Part shown: one piece after another, positions 12,101-23,404 of the stretch
Layout: the number at the start of each line of letters is the position of its first letter
How positions within the stretch are numbered: the stretch's first letter is position 1
Origin: Strigamia acuminata
Taxonomy: Eukaryota > Arthropoda > Chilopoda > Geophilomorpha > Linotaeniidae
Assembly (NCBI GenBank): GCA_949358305.1
Contig: OX442320.1
Span: 4,232,259-4,296,258 of the forward strand
Reading direction: 5' to 3'
Length of the DNA stretch: 64,000 bases
The notes under the pieces: model-generated
The model's database searches: none
Told to the model about the DNA's origin: nothing
Seen by the model: the letters and a program-made list of their open reading frames with translations, nothing else
Made by a program: the position numbers and the translations under genes

Positions 12101-14159
12101 TGAGCCAGTGTCAGAGAATGAAATGATCAAAACATTCATTGGCAAAGTCACGTCTCAGTTGGATTGCAAACCGCCAACGCGCCAGGAGTTCATAGATCAC
12201 CAGCAGAAGGATAAACATTGTTATGGTTTAAAAAATTACTTAGAAACCGAACAATTTCCGCCATGGGTGACTACGCGACTACAGAGGCGAAATTATAAGA
12301 AATTAGCATCGTGTCACCTTATCGAAAACGACCTACTGTTGAAATACAGCCCAACTATTTCAGACGAGTTCTCAGATGACAATCGCGCACTGAAAGTGGT
12401 GGTCCCGAAAACATTGCGATTTCGAATACTGTGGCTTAGCCATGGACACCCATTGGCCAGCCACTGCGGCATCAGTCGGACACTATACCGGATGCGACGC
12501 ATCTACTCATGGGAGGGCATGAAACCAGACGTAACAAGGTTTATCAAGCACTGCACAAGGTGCCAAGCGTGCAAGCCCCGTCCAAAGACCCAAGTAGAAG
12601 CCGCCGAAATCGGACCATACGCTCCATTTCAGTGCCTGAGCGTCGATTTGGTTGGACCACTGCCAAGAACGATAGAGGGCAATAATTATATCCTAGTGGT
12701 GTTGGATATAGCCACAAGGTGGCCTAAACTATATCCATTAGAAGACCCTACTGCGCAAACGATAGCCGATTGCATCTACGACACCTCGATGGACTGGGGT
12801 TTTCCGGTTAAGATAATATCGGACAATGGCCCACAGTTTAAGGCGCGGTTGTATCAGGAATTTTGCAAGAAGTTCAAGATTTTTCCAAAGTTCACCTCTC
12901 CATATCATCCGCAGGCCAACCCGGTCGAGAGGTTGAACCGGGATATCAAATATTCAATCGCCCTATACACTGCAATCCACTCCAGATGGGACGAATACCT
13001 CCGCGAGATCGCATTTAGTGTACGAACAACCGACACTAGAGGACGGGGATATTCGCCAGCGTACCTTAACACAGGGAGAGAGTTCCGAATCCCATGGGAT
13101 CCGCGAGTCCTCGATGGCATAATGAAGATTGACCCTCAGAAGCCGCACGAATATGTGCAAAGGCTAGAGAAAGTGATACGGGACACCTATCAACATATGA
13201 TGGCCCATATTGTTGACTTGCGCGAACGGGTGCGAAATCACAAAGAAGACAAAAAGTTCGCTGATTTCAGAGTGAATGATTTGGTATGGCGAGAGAGCCA
13301 CGTGTTGTCGCAAGCGGCGAAGGGAATTTCCGCCAAACTTGCAGACAAAAGGATGGGTCCTTACGTTATCACGCAGATCCACCAAGGTGGAGCCGCAAAA
13401 CTGCGAAGACTGCGGGACAATAAGACATATAAGTCAATTCACATATCTGAACTATCACCATATTTCCCTGAACTCAATCAGGAGGTATGGGTGAAAGGCC
13501 AAACTCAAAGTGACCCAAACGCTGAAGTGGTGAACACACTGCTCGATGATGAACCAGCACACGAGTCGGAAGTAGAAAAAATGTCGAAAAATACGACAAA
13601 AAAGCAAAACCGATCGACTGTAAAAAAGGGGGGAAATTTGCCAATTTCCCAAGAACAAATATCATCAAAAGATTTACCACAACAGCAAGAAACGTCACAT
13701 GACGTAGAAAATTCACAAGAAATTCCACGCGACGCCGACGAAATTCAAACACCGTCGACGATGCGAGAAACGCCACAAGACGTCGAAGGCACGTTCGACA
13801 CGTGGGAAACTCAAGTGCAAGACTTGGAAAATTACGATATCGATTTTCAGCGCAATCTACAAACTTCACCAGAAAATGAAGCAGCAGAATTGCGCGAAGA
13901 AAATTCGATTGCTAAAGAAATGGAAGCAACTCCATTATTTTTCCCGGATGAATTTATTTTGGAAACTGAAGAACAAATAAAATCATTTTCCAAAAAGGGG
14001 GGAAGAGTGGTGGAGAAGCCGAAAATCAAAAAGAAATATTCAAATGCAGTTGATAGACACCAACAAACATCAAAACAAACTTCGTTCGAGAAGAAAAATA
14101 CATCAAAATATGTATTACGAGACAGAACGAAGATAAAGACTCCAAAAAGGTTCGAATAA
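9132..14159 (+). CDS. pol: Retrotransposon Pol polyprotein (about 1675 aa)
   Basis: Made as a Gag-Pol fusion by -1 frameshifting; the first codon at 9132 is not a true start. Order of domains: an acidic, proline-rich linker; aspartic protease with DSGANRS (about residue 300); reverse transcriptase with the catalytic YLDD (about residue 645); RNase H starting near HTDASYQGLGAAL (about 795); integrase with an HHCC zinc motif (about 1104-1145, H...H...CTRC), the D,D35E core (D in SVDLVGP, D in SDNGPQF, E in NPVERLNRD, about 1171, 1230, 1265), and a GPY/F-type C-terminal module (RMGPYVI). A charged 200-residue tail follows, carrying two KKGG motifs encoded by polypurine runs. All catalytic residues I can see are intact. 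It overlaps gag by 4 nt. Confidence 0.95.
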   Translation: MSAGSEDSLKPAPANDSEIARKRELEKPTAPELTTTVPEPTPTPEPTTTSETKTAAPIRKGSVIYEISKGQIIGMKFPPVEMAALAKIEEIVGISTAAKSMEAVEAIESTEATGAANIAEAANADEVPSTSEACDVKPQALSLDEMELTPPEAIGTMQGKADMEYDVKKDSDGMILFPTTDLSEVPKTEEITQIDAAYFTAEIDQALKNVGLDDENEATIFWANVRSTYENEPSEAAWMVDTPTEPVEWDPFLKELPIIEPEEKPRIRVFRALIPDQDMLSGMTTMEISTESGTIMGTLDSGANRSCIALPLVQDMEMEDQISRVGPNMAINTADKKVQPIGSLRLTFRWSHGIMIHNFLVLPHEMRFMLMGNDIMKRMRVQPNPLNGKWNFVQTLEVPAPYIHQDVLDRLEKKLEEPESSWNTFAKRSSFCAFEARLKVGNGVHNLVEEAKLQLTEAMQLEHVLKKYEHILTKTPGRTHVLHHTIDLDTDKPIRVPYKSWNPQKREILSKLCQEMLDKGYVSQAEGDYGARIVLVMKPGSEPRLCIDYRPINEHTLYDPPQMPTIDEILRELGEFKWVTTIDLTKGYWQIELRPEDRPKTAFWSPLGRLMFNVMPFGLVNAPTTFQRLIEKVLGDAHRRYAWAYLDDIVIVSATYEEHLRHVESVLDKLDKANLHINPEKSKFCRKELKFLGYTLGINGLSVDPKKVAAITQFPAPKDLKGLQRFMGMVNFFHRLLKDLSAVSEPLRPLLKKGIDFVWTDDHQAAFEKVKRLLADAVTLKLPNLNKPFIVHTDASYQGLGAALMQQHEIDGQTVEVPCMYISRSLQQAELNYSATDLECLAVIWALRKFRPYLECTKFTVQTDHQALKWLMGLDEPTGRLARWQMELMGYDFKIHYIKGPLNVLADALSRDPVQLICDEEDTGEADGFMSYCPTNHQKWTFNNWNQLPVPERRPNEDDKFVSYWCNAYNLTTNESEETRDCQGEEPWPYEPVSENEMIKTFIGKVTSQLDCKPPTRQEFIDHQQKDKHCYGLKNYLETEQFPPWVTTRLQRRNYKKLASCHLIENDLLLKYSPTISDEFSDDNRALKVVVPKTLRFRILWLSHGHPLASHCGISRTLYRMRRIYSWEGMKPDVTRFIKHCTRCQACKPRPKTQVEAAEIGPYAPFQCLSVDLVGPLPRTIEGNNYILVVLDIATRWPKLYPLEDPTAQTIADCIYDTSMDWGFPVKIISDNGPQFKARLYQEFCKKFKIFPKFTSPYHPQANPVERLNRDIKYSIALYTAIHSRWDEYLREIAFSVRTTDTRGRGYSPAYLNTGREFRIPWDPRVLDGIMKIDPQKPHEYVQRLEKVIRDTYQHMMAHIVDLRERVRNHKEDKKFADFRVNDLVWRESHVLSQAAKGISAKLADKRMGPYVITQIHQGGAAKLRRLRDNKTYKSIHISELSPYFPELNQEVWVKGQTQSDPNAEVVNTLLDDEPAHESEVEKMSKNTTKKQNRSTVKKGGNLPISQEQISSKDLPQQQETSHDVENSQEIPRDADEIQTPSTMRETPQDVEGTFDTWETQVQDLENYDIDFQRNLQTSPENEAAELREENSIAKEMEATPLFFPDEFILETEEQIKSFSKKGGRVVEKPKIKKKYSNAVDRHQQTSKQTSFEKKNTSKYVLRDRTKIKTPKRFE
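13992..14013 (+). promoter_or_regulatory. Internal polypurine tract resembling the 3' PPT and LTR edge
   Basis: AAAAAGGGGGGAAG (13992-14005) differs by one base from the 3' polypurine tract AAAAAGAGGGGAAG (17845-17858). It is followed by AGTGGTGG, close to the LTR start TGTGGTGG. A second, weaker purine run lies at 13622-13636. The sequence sits in the pol tail and encodes KKGG. It may be a central PPT or a relic of an earlier 3' LTR boundary. Confidence 0.55.
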
Positions 14160-15280
14160 ATATCACCAGGTGGCGCCACTCGGAAGGCACAAACAAGCGC
14201 CCGACGTCACCGACTCACGTGATTGGAGGAGCAAGATTCAACACCAACTTGTGAATCGCAACCAAAAGTCACGATCGATCGAAGTCAAAGAAAAGTTTGG
14301 AAAAACAACGAGAAAGCTGGTGAAAACTGTTGAAGTTAAAGAAGAAAACGGCAAGAAACATCTCAACTTGTGATCAACGCAAGAAAAGCAGCCGCGATGG
14401 CCTCAACACGCCGATCGAGGCGAGAACAAGAAGCAGAGATGGAGGAGGTATTTTTTGTATCGAATATAAGACAAAACCAATTAGATTCCTCTCTTAACGA
14501 TGTGTGATAGAGAATCCTGGATTATTGGACTGAGAAAAGTATTAATAAAGCGGAGAAAAGCTTTGAGAAATACATAAAGTAATTGAACGGAAACAGATCC
14601 GAAAAAATTCGAAAACATCGCTAAAAATAAATTAAAACAGCTAAAAAGGCTGTAGCAACGTTTATTAAAACAATAAGAAATACTTTTAAGTGATAAAAGA
14701 AATAAAAAGTTAGTAAAAAGCACGTTTTGCGTAACACGCTAATTGAAACCAAGAGCGCCATCTTGTAACCGCTATCAGAAATAAAAAAGCGAACTCAGTC
14801 GGATAAAACAGGAAAAATACTACATATTCGTGAGAGAGAATCTTGATTGGAAATGTTGATAAGAATGATTTCTTTCATTGACGTGTACCACGATTATTCG
14901 CTTGAGAATTCAGAAAATAATGGAGAGATTAGTCACGCTAGACTAGAAAAGTTAACGGATAACCAATACGGAAATTGAGCCGAAAAAATTAGTGCGACTG
15001 AGCATAATAAAAGCCAGCTAAGAGCTGTAATGATTATACACTCCATAGATGATTAATTTTAAGCGAAAAGTAAAAACTAAGTTCACGAAGCGTCTCTATC
15101 AAGCGCTGACCGAAAGCGACATCTTGTAGCAATTAATGGCGCCAAGATGTACGCAATTAAGTAAAAGAGCTAAATGAATCGTGTCACACATGGAAGAGAG
15201 AATATCTGTCAACATAAGATTAAAAATTCGATAGAAAATTAATTTTTTGATTTTATTTATCAAATATTTAGCAAGAATGG
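14160..15280 (+). other. Non-coding spacer between pol and ORF3 of the retroelement
   Basis: About 1.1 kb, A-rich, with no ORF above about 70 codons. It contains two similar blocks reading 'gcgccatcttgta' / 'cgacatcttgtagc' (about 14756 and 15118). A plausible splice acceptor (atttag, 15267-15272) lies just before the ORF3 start, consistent with expression of ORF3 from a spliced subgenomic RNA; this is inference. Confidence 0.6.
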
Positions 15281-17785
15281 ATGTCATCGTGGGACGAGCT
15301 TCCAACCACAGTTCGAGTACCATCTAACATCTTGCGAGGAAAAATCCCCGAGATAGTCCGACAAATCTTTGAAGCCCACGGCTACAGCGCTTGGAGAACA
15401 CGCAAGTGGCTCTCCCAAGCCGCGACCCGAAGATGGGGCACGTACAAAAAGATGAAACATGGATTTAAGGAGTGTTTGTGGGAGCTTGTAAAGGATTTTC
15501 TTGAAACCATCGATCCACCCGGGATGTTATGGAGCCCACTGCTCGCGGAGGATTTCCCGCTCACCTTCGAGGAGGAGAAGGACTACGGCATTTATTTCAA
15601 GCCGGGAACAAATAAATTCCTGTTTCTGCAGGAAATACGGGAGAGATTAAAAAAGGACATGATGACGGTTGCGGCTAGATTCATGGAGGAACAACAAAAG
15701 TACCAAGAAGCTCAAACCAATGCGCCGGGCAAGACCTACGTCTACAGGCCGAATCCAGCAGCCCGCACACAATATCAAATGCACCAGTTGCATATGGCGG
15801 GTGCAATCGGCCAGAATTACGCACCACAAAACCGACCACACACCACCGAGTATGGACCACTGGCTTTCGCCACTAAACCAAAACAGCCAAGGGAGCAACG
15901 AGAGTCACCATTCGGAGAAGGGACATCTCGTAGGAGTAGGAAGCGTCGTCAGATGCGCCAAGCAATTGAGCGAGAAGTGACGATGTCGCAGGATGACAAA
16001 AATAGAATTTTGATTCAGATTAAGGGAAGCGACGACCCCGACGCCCCAATCATCGCCCTCGACGAGTCTTGGCCTGACGAGCTGGTGCTTGTAGACGAAG
16101 CTTCATCCGAGAGCGAAGAAAATTATGAGACACCGGCGGAATGGTCGCCACGACGAGAAACGACCGCGTCGTCGGAACTATGGGATTCGCCACCATTGGC
16201 CCCGCCGGTCCCACCCACACCCACGGATCCACAAGTGGTGGAACCACAAGGAGCGGCAGGAACAAGCACTGGAGCGCGACCAAAACAAACGAAGGACGTC
16301 ACTGCGTCGCGAAAACGTTCGCAAGAAACCGCCCAACGACCAAGTCGTGACACGTCCCAAGACAGAAAAGTGTCGTCATCGGGACGAGAAGGCCGAGATC
16401 GATCCAGTCGACGCGAAAAGTCTCGCCGCCGTAGCAGCCAGGCTCGAGCTTCAAGCAAGAGCCAAACACGGCAATCGAGCCGACCACCATCACGACGACA
16501 GAGTCGATCACGGCCACTCAGCGAGCGAGGAAGATCGCCAGCGTGTCGGCCTAACCCTCACTTGCAACCAGTGAGTGAATTTATTGCGCCGAGGAATCAT
16601 GCCATTCCCGTGCCCGAGATAGCATTGTTGCCGTACGCTGACTCAATGGCGTTGCAACCATCGCCCAATTTTGATGCAGGGTATTATCAACTGTGGGATG
16701 ACGTATTGGCAAACCCACACAGGGCGCAGGAAGTACTATCTGCAAGTTTGGACGCATTTCAAGCGGCGCAGATAAATGAAGCGTTAAATGAATTGAGACG
16801 TCTGGCACTGGAGTTCCGCAGGAAACCGTTGGCAGAGCAAACACAAAAATGGCTGCAAAGATTCCAAAAGCAGATGATCCCCATTTTGACCAGATTGCTG
16901 TTTCCAGGGGTATTCCCAGGCGACGAATCAGCGTTTGTCGCCGTGAGCATTCTTTGGACGACGCCAATGGGGATCCCCAAAGAATTAATAGAGAACTGGG
17001 AGTCTGTCCAGTATGACCCCGTCCTATTAAGGAGTATGTTGATGTGTAGGATGTTGTCCAACGGGGAGGTAGCGTCGCAAAGCGCCTCCCGACTAAGGAA
17101 TGAGTGGCACCAGAGGTTGGTTGAAATCGAGGCTCACAGAGAGGCGCAAGCAACCGGGAGTCAGGTGGTAAATTGGAGACCAGCAGGAGCACCGGCGTGG
17201 CTAGCTGCCCCACCTTCTGCCCCACCAGCAGCCCCAACGGCTTCAACACGTCAGCCAGCTACGGACTACGTCCCTGCATCAGATACGGACATGTTTTACT
17301 TTCGTGCATCGACCAACGCAACTTTGGTGGGAACCAAACTCCCGATTGAACCAGAGCAGTCGTCACAAGCCGAAAGTCAGGACGAGACAGTTAAGAAGGC
17401 ATCGAAATCGGTCGTCATAAGGAACGCCGAATATGGAAAGATCCGACACTTCTTCCCAAGATTGAACTTTTCCAGAGCAACTCGAACATTGCTAATTAAC
17501 AATTCCACGCTCTGCCGAGAAGTCCACAAATGGCTGGAGAATGCAGCTAGAGAGCCGAGGAGAAAAGTTCAGCATAAACGAATCATCGCGGTCCGAAAAC
17601 CACCAAGGACGGATAGAGATCGTTACGACATGCAGTACGAAGAAGTACTTCCACTAACCACGGACATTGCACAGGTGTGGTTACACCTAAACGTTGGTAT
17701 GGCGTCCGGCCCGACCCGGGGGCTCCCGAGGATTTCGGTTTCTGAACAGGAAGTCCCGGAACCCGGTGTCGACGAGAACAACTAG
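15281..17785 (+). CDS. Extra retroelement ORF3 with RS-rich domain (834 aa)
   Basis: An open frame in the position where errantiviruses carry env, but with no signal peptide, membrane span or cysteine pattern, so I do not call it an envelope protein. Residues 1-150 form a helical-looking domain with several W residues (RTRKWLSQAATRRWGTYKKM). Residues about 205-235 are strongly basic (RRSRKRRQMRQ). Residues about 340-425 are serine/arginine-rich (SRREKSRRRSSQ, SRRQSRSRPLSERGRS), like SR splicing or RNA-binding proteins. The last 400 residues are mixed with proline-rich linkers. The start at 15281 follows an A-rich leader; an overlapping out-of-frame ATG lies 4 nt upstream. The ORF is intact beside an intact pol, which argues for selection. 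I do not recognise a homologous family. Confidence 0.8.
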   Translation: MSSWDELPTTVRVPSNILRGKIPEIVRQIFEAHGYSAWRTRKWLSQAATRRWGTYKKMKHGFKECLWELVKDFLETIDPPGMLWSPLLAEDFPLTFEEEKDYGIYFKPGTNKFLFLQEIRERLKKDMMTVAARFMEEQQKYQEAQTNAPGKTYVYRPNPAARTQYQMHQLHMAGAIGQNYAPQNRPHTTEYGPLAFATKPKQPREQRESPFGEGTSRRSRKRRQMRQAIEREVTMSQDDKNRILIQIKGSDDPDAPIIALDESWPDELVLVDEASSESEENYETPAEWSPRRETTASSELWDSPPLAPPVPPTPTDPQVVEPQGAAGTSTGARPKQTKDVTASRKRSQETAQRPSRDTSQDRKVSSSGREGRDRSSRREKSRRRSSQARASSKSQTRQSSRPPSRRQSRSRPLSERGRSPACRPNPHLQPVSEFIAPRNHAIPVPEIALLPYADSMALQPSPNFDAGYYQLWDDVLANPHRAQEVLSASLDAFQAAQINEALNELRRLALEFRRKPLAEQTQKWLQRFQKQMIPILTRLLFPGVFPGDESAFVAVSILWTTPMGIPKELIENWESVQYDPVLLRSMLMCRMLSNGEVASQSASRLRNEWHQRLVEIEAHREAQATGSQVVNWRPAGAPAWLAAPPSAPPAAPTASTRQPATDYVPASDTDMFYFRASTNATLVGTKLPIEPEQSSQAESQDETVKKASKSVVIRNAEYGKIRHFFPRLNFSRATRTLLINNSTLCREVHKWLENAAREPRRKVQHKRIIAVRKPPRTDRDRYDMQYEEVLPLTTDIAQVWLHLNVGMASGPTRGLPRISVSEQEVPEPGVDENN

Positions 17786-17844
17786 AGGAAGACCAAGACG
17801 GCCTGTACTTGGGGTGTATGGGTCAGTCTTATGAAGACCTCCCC

Positions 17845-17858
17845 AAAAAGAGGGGAAG
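17845..17858 (+). promoter_or_regulatory. 3' polypurine tract
   Basis: AAAAAGAGGGGAAG abuts the first base of the 3' LTR (TGTGG at 17859), the expected position for plus-strand priming. Confidence 0.9.
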
Positions 17859-19088
17859 TGTGGTGGCCTGTGGTCACCAGGGCAGGGGAAAACAGGAGTA
17901 ACATTCACAGAGTTGATCTGAAGTTAATATTATTTTAGCATTTTATTATTTTAGAAGACTGAGACAATAAGTTCTTGTCTAGGGCTGGTTGCCAGGGCAA
18001 CCAGACAAACAGCTGAGGGGTTGGCAGGAAGTGCTTCCTGTCAACCAGGAAGAAAATACAGATTTCTTCAGTCTAATACAAAAACCTTTGCTGAACAACA
18101 CTGAAAATAATTACTCCTGGATTTCTACTGTCAAAACCGGATTAATTTGTGCCTTCAACCGAGGATTGGACTCATTCTTGTGATACAACACATTGTGTCA
18201 CGGGAATTTCATCTTGCCGTCAAGACATTGACGGAGGGATTTCATGCAACAGTCGAGCCATTCAAACTACGTCGCGGACGCCATTTGAACCACTCGACGA
18301 TCGTAACCAAGCCATTCCAACTACGTCGCCGACGCCATTGGAACCACTTGGAAGAATAGAGCGAGCCATTCCAACTACGACAGAGTCGCCATTGGAACTA
18401 CTCGTGAGGAGAGGGCCATTCGGACTACGATATCATCGCCATCCGAACTACCCGGAGAAGAAGTAAAGTTAATCCGAACTACGGTTCTACCGCCATTTGG
18501 GTTAACACGGTGCCGAAGTAACGCTGCTCGAACTACGACTCGGTCGCCATTCGAGCAAGCGTGTAGAAGAAACCGAAATTGATCGGTCAGAGATTGAAGA
18601 AACTGCGATTGAGCAGCCACAACGAGAATCATCAGTTGTTGCTGCCGAGAATCGGGAAAACTGTAAGTGAAGAATACGTTATTCGGACGAAGCAGTACGG
18701 AAACGTCGCGTCGACGGGACGAACGGAGCCGGAGACGCCATTTTTATTCCTATTTTCCATTTTCATTAATAATTCGTTAATTTCTAGTCATTATGTATAA
18801 TTTTAATAGTTTAATCATTGTAAATCGTTTTTATTAGAGAGATAACTTTATTCAAAGAGCCAGAATAAATGAGAGAGTGTGTTTTTAAGACAGAAGTTTG
18901 TTTATTGAATCGGTTGATTTGTTCAATTGTAAAATTGGATAAATCAATTGTTGAGTTAGAATAGTTAGAAGCCTTAGTTATTTATTTGAGTTTAAAATAT
19001 AAGACCCGTCGGGGCATTAAGTAATTTCCACAGCTTATTTTTGATAATTTGAGTGAGGTTTTATTAAGAATAGGCCGGGATTACTACA
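17859..19088 (+). repeat. 3' long terminal repeat (1230 bp)
   Basis: Same length and, as far as I compared by eye, the same sequence as the 5' LTR (constant 13,621-bp offset with no net indel). It is followed by the second copy of the AAAT target-site duplication at 19089-19092. Confidence 0.96.
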
Positions 19089-19180
19089 AAATCAATAAAA
19101 ATGAAAATGAGTTCGTCACGGCGCCATCTATTGCCAACATTACTAGAATCACTAAAATTGCATCTTTTTTTTTTTATTAA

Positions 19181-19428
19181 AAACGAGAATTTTATCGACA
19201 GCAAACACTCGTTAAATATTAAACACGAAAAGAAAAACTTATTTTACATCTTTCTTCGTTTATTTGCTGAAAAATCGTGAAATGTTGGAAGTAGCTTTCA
19301 AGAAAGAGAATATCTTTATTATAGTTTTAATTTTGAATCGGCGCCATTTTTCCGCGCCATTTTTTGTAATAATTTTGTAGATTATCGCTCTGAAGAAAGA
19401 AGGATTACGAGAATTCATCGACAAATAA
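19181..19428 (+). pseudogene. Decayed duplicate of the first gene's last exons
   Basis: 19181-19220 matches the exon at 3722-3790 (gaattttatcga...), 19255-19290 matches the start of the exon at 3850 (tgctgaaaaatcgtgaaatg), and 19381-19428 matches the last exon (about 85% identical, ending in the same ATCGACAAATAA). The bulk of the long penultimate exon is missing, so this is a non-functional tandem copy. It continues past the stop through 'ttgcacagtat...acaaat', the same 3' flank into which the retroelement inserted in the first copy, and to a shared downstream block (ttcgtcac..cg.catctattgccaac at about 19112 and 19499). Confidence 0.82.
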
Positions 19429-19993
19429 ATGTTTTTATTAAAATATAATTGCACAGTATCATTAAAATATATTACAAATATTTAAAATAAAAAAAATAAT
19501 TCGTCACAGCGCTATCTATTGCCAACCACGATATAAACGAAGTCAACAAGGAATTACGTCACGTCACGTGCACGTGTGGCGAAAGTGGATAGAAAAATCC
19601 TTCTGTCGTTGCCATTACCAAATGCATAATTTCTAGAAAGCAAAACAAAGGTTTGATCAATTACTCGACCAATTTCTCCAACCTAAAATGAAACCAATGA
19701 TTCCCCTACAATCGACGGAAATCCATAAATAACTAAATTCCTTCTCCACCCAGGTGAGACATTTTGCACCCGTTTGTCGAAAAAACAAAGAAAAGAATTG
19801 AATTTTGCCGAAATTTGTCGAAATTCGACTTAATTTGACTTAATTCGACTTAATTTGACTATCAAATCGTATCAGTAATGAAATAATTCGCTTAATTTCA
19901 CTAATCGCCGTCATTATGTAACGCAATTTCGCCTTTTCGAAACAGCCAATTGAAAGCTTTAATTTTAGATTTCGATTTCAATTGGAAACAAAA
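19429..19993. other. Intergenic region and 5' leader of PHKG
   Basis: Holds the tail of the duplicated 3' flank (to about 19535), then AT-rich sequence with a short degenerate 'ttaatttgactta' repeat (19825-19865). No further coding signal. The PHKG transcript probably starts in the last few hundred bases; no TATA box is obvious. Confidence 0.5.
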
Positions 19994-22498
<2,505 letters not shown>

Positions 22499-22780
22499 TT
22501 TAATTTAATGGAATTGTATATGAAATCTGTATAAAATTGATTTGTTTCTGGTTTTTATCGTTTTGATCTTGTACAAGGAAAGTTTGAAACTGTTTGAAAA
22601 CGCAACAAATTGTAAATATTCCGCCATTTTTATTGGAAAGAAATTTATTTTTATTTTTTAAAAATTAAGTTTTTTTTTTTTTTTCGTAATAAAACAAATC
22701 GGGGATTGTTGATAAATAAAAATGTTTGACACAAAAATAATTACAATGTTTACATGTACTCGGAAAAATGTAAGAAACGA
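22499..22780. other. Convergent intergenic gap PHKG / PAGR1
   Basis: 282 bp holding the two 3' untranslated regions: T-run at 22672-22684 and AATAAA-type signals for both strands (for example 22687-22692 on +). Nothing else seen. Confidence 0.6.
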
Positions 22781-23404
22781 TTAATTATTTGGGTTGTGGA
22801 TCTGGTTTTCGAGTTTCCGGTGCCGAATTATCTCGGACACGACGTTCTGTAAACTCGCCGTCCGTTTCTGGCCGCTGCCCCGCAATTTCGCGTGACCTGA
22901 AATGAAAATTTGAGCAAAAACGATTTTTATTTTCTATTTATTTCGACGTTTATTTCGCTTTTACCCAGAGATCTGCGCGGCTTCATCGCCGTCGCCGGCG
23001 CCACGTCGTCGTCGAACTCGAATTCGTTCGATTCCGCAACACTATTTGGGAGAATTGAATTAAATTGAGTTGGAAAATTATTTTTGTTGGTTGGTTTTGT
23101 ACTTTTTGTGCTCGTCGATTTGGTTTTCGTCGCCCGAGTCGTCTTGCAGCGTCGTGTTGGACGGCGGGGGACTCGGCGATCTCCTTCCGGGACATTTCCA
23201 CTCGATTTCGAGGACGCCTTTCTCGCTTAGAAGTTTGTACAGTTCGACTATCTCTTCGGGTTTCGGTTCCCACATCACTTTGGATTTGTTCGAGGGGTTC
23301 ATGTTGCTATATTTCTCGTCGTCGCTGCACGACACGCTCCAATCTTCCTCTTCTTCGTCATCTTTTTGGATGCAGATTTGATCTTTTTCGCCTTTGTCGT
23401 CCAT
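22781..23404 (-). CDS. PAGR1: PAXIP1-associated glutamate-rich protein 1 homolog (164 aa)
   Basis: Exons (minus strand, 5' to 3'): 23404-23103, 23041-22965, 22896-22781; 495 nt in one frame. The N-terminal acidic stretch leads into EEEDWSVSCSDDE and then PEEIVELYKLLSEKGVLE, which align with the EEDW..CSDEE and SEIQRLYELLAAHGTLE of vertebrate PAGR1/PA1. Exon 2 encodes ESNEFEFDDD (vertebrate TEFDFDDE), and exon 3 encodes SLQNVVSEIIRHRKLENQI (vertebrate LDKVLSDMKRHKKLEEQI). PAGR1 is a small nuclear subunit of the MLL3/MLL4 (KMT2C/D) H3K4 methyltransferase complex that binds PTIP; that role is inferred by homology. It is convergent with PHKG and about 650 bp head-to-head from PITPN. Confidence 0.9.

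Larger units (their letters stand above)
4238..19088 (+). mobile_element. Complete Ty3/Gypsy LTR retrotransposon, 14.85 kb
   Basis: The full unit is LTR (4238-5467), leader, gag (5587-9135), pol (9132-14159), a 1.1-kb spacer, a third ORF (15281-17785), polypurine tract (17845-17858) and LTR (17859-19088). The flanks carry a 4-bp direct repeat AAAT (4234-4237 and 19089-19092), as expected for an integrase-mediated insertion. Pol order is protease, reverse transcriptase, RNase H, integrase, which is diagnostic of the Ty3/Gypsy group. The LTRs are the same length and match wherever compared, and all ORFs are open, so the copy is young and possibly active. It is longer than most Gypsy elements because of the large gag and the extra ORF. 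It inserted 55 bp downstream of the first gene's stop codon, on the same strand. Confidence 0.97.

Noticed and set aside
15281-17785. ORF3 as a retroviral envelope protein
   Set aside because: No signal peptide, no transmembrane segment, no cysteine pattern or fusion peptide; instead RS-rich and basic.
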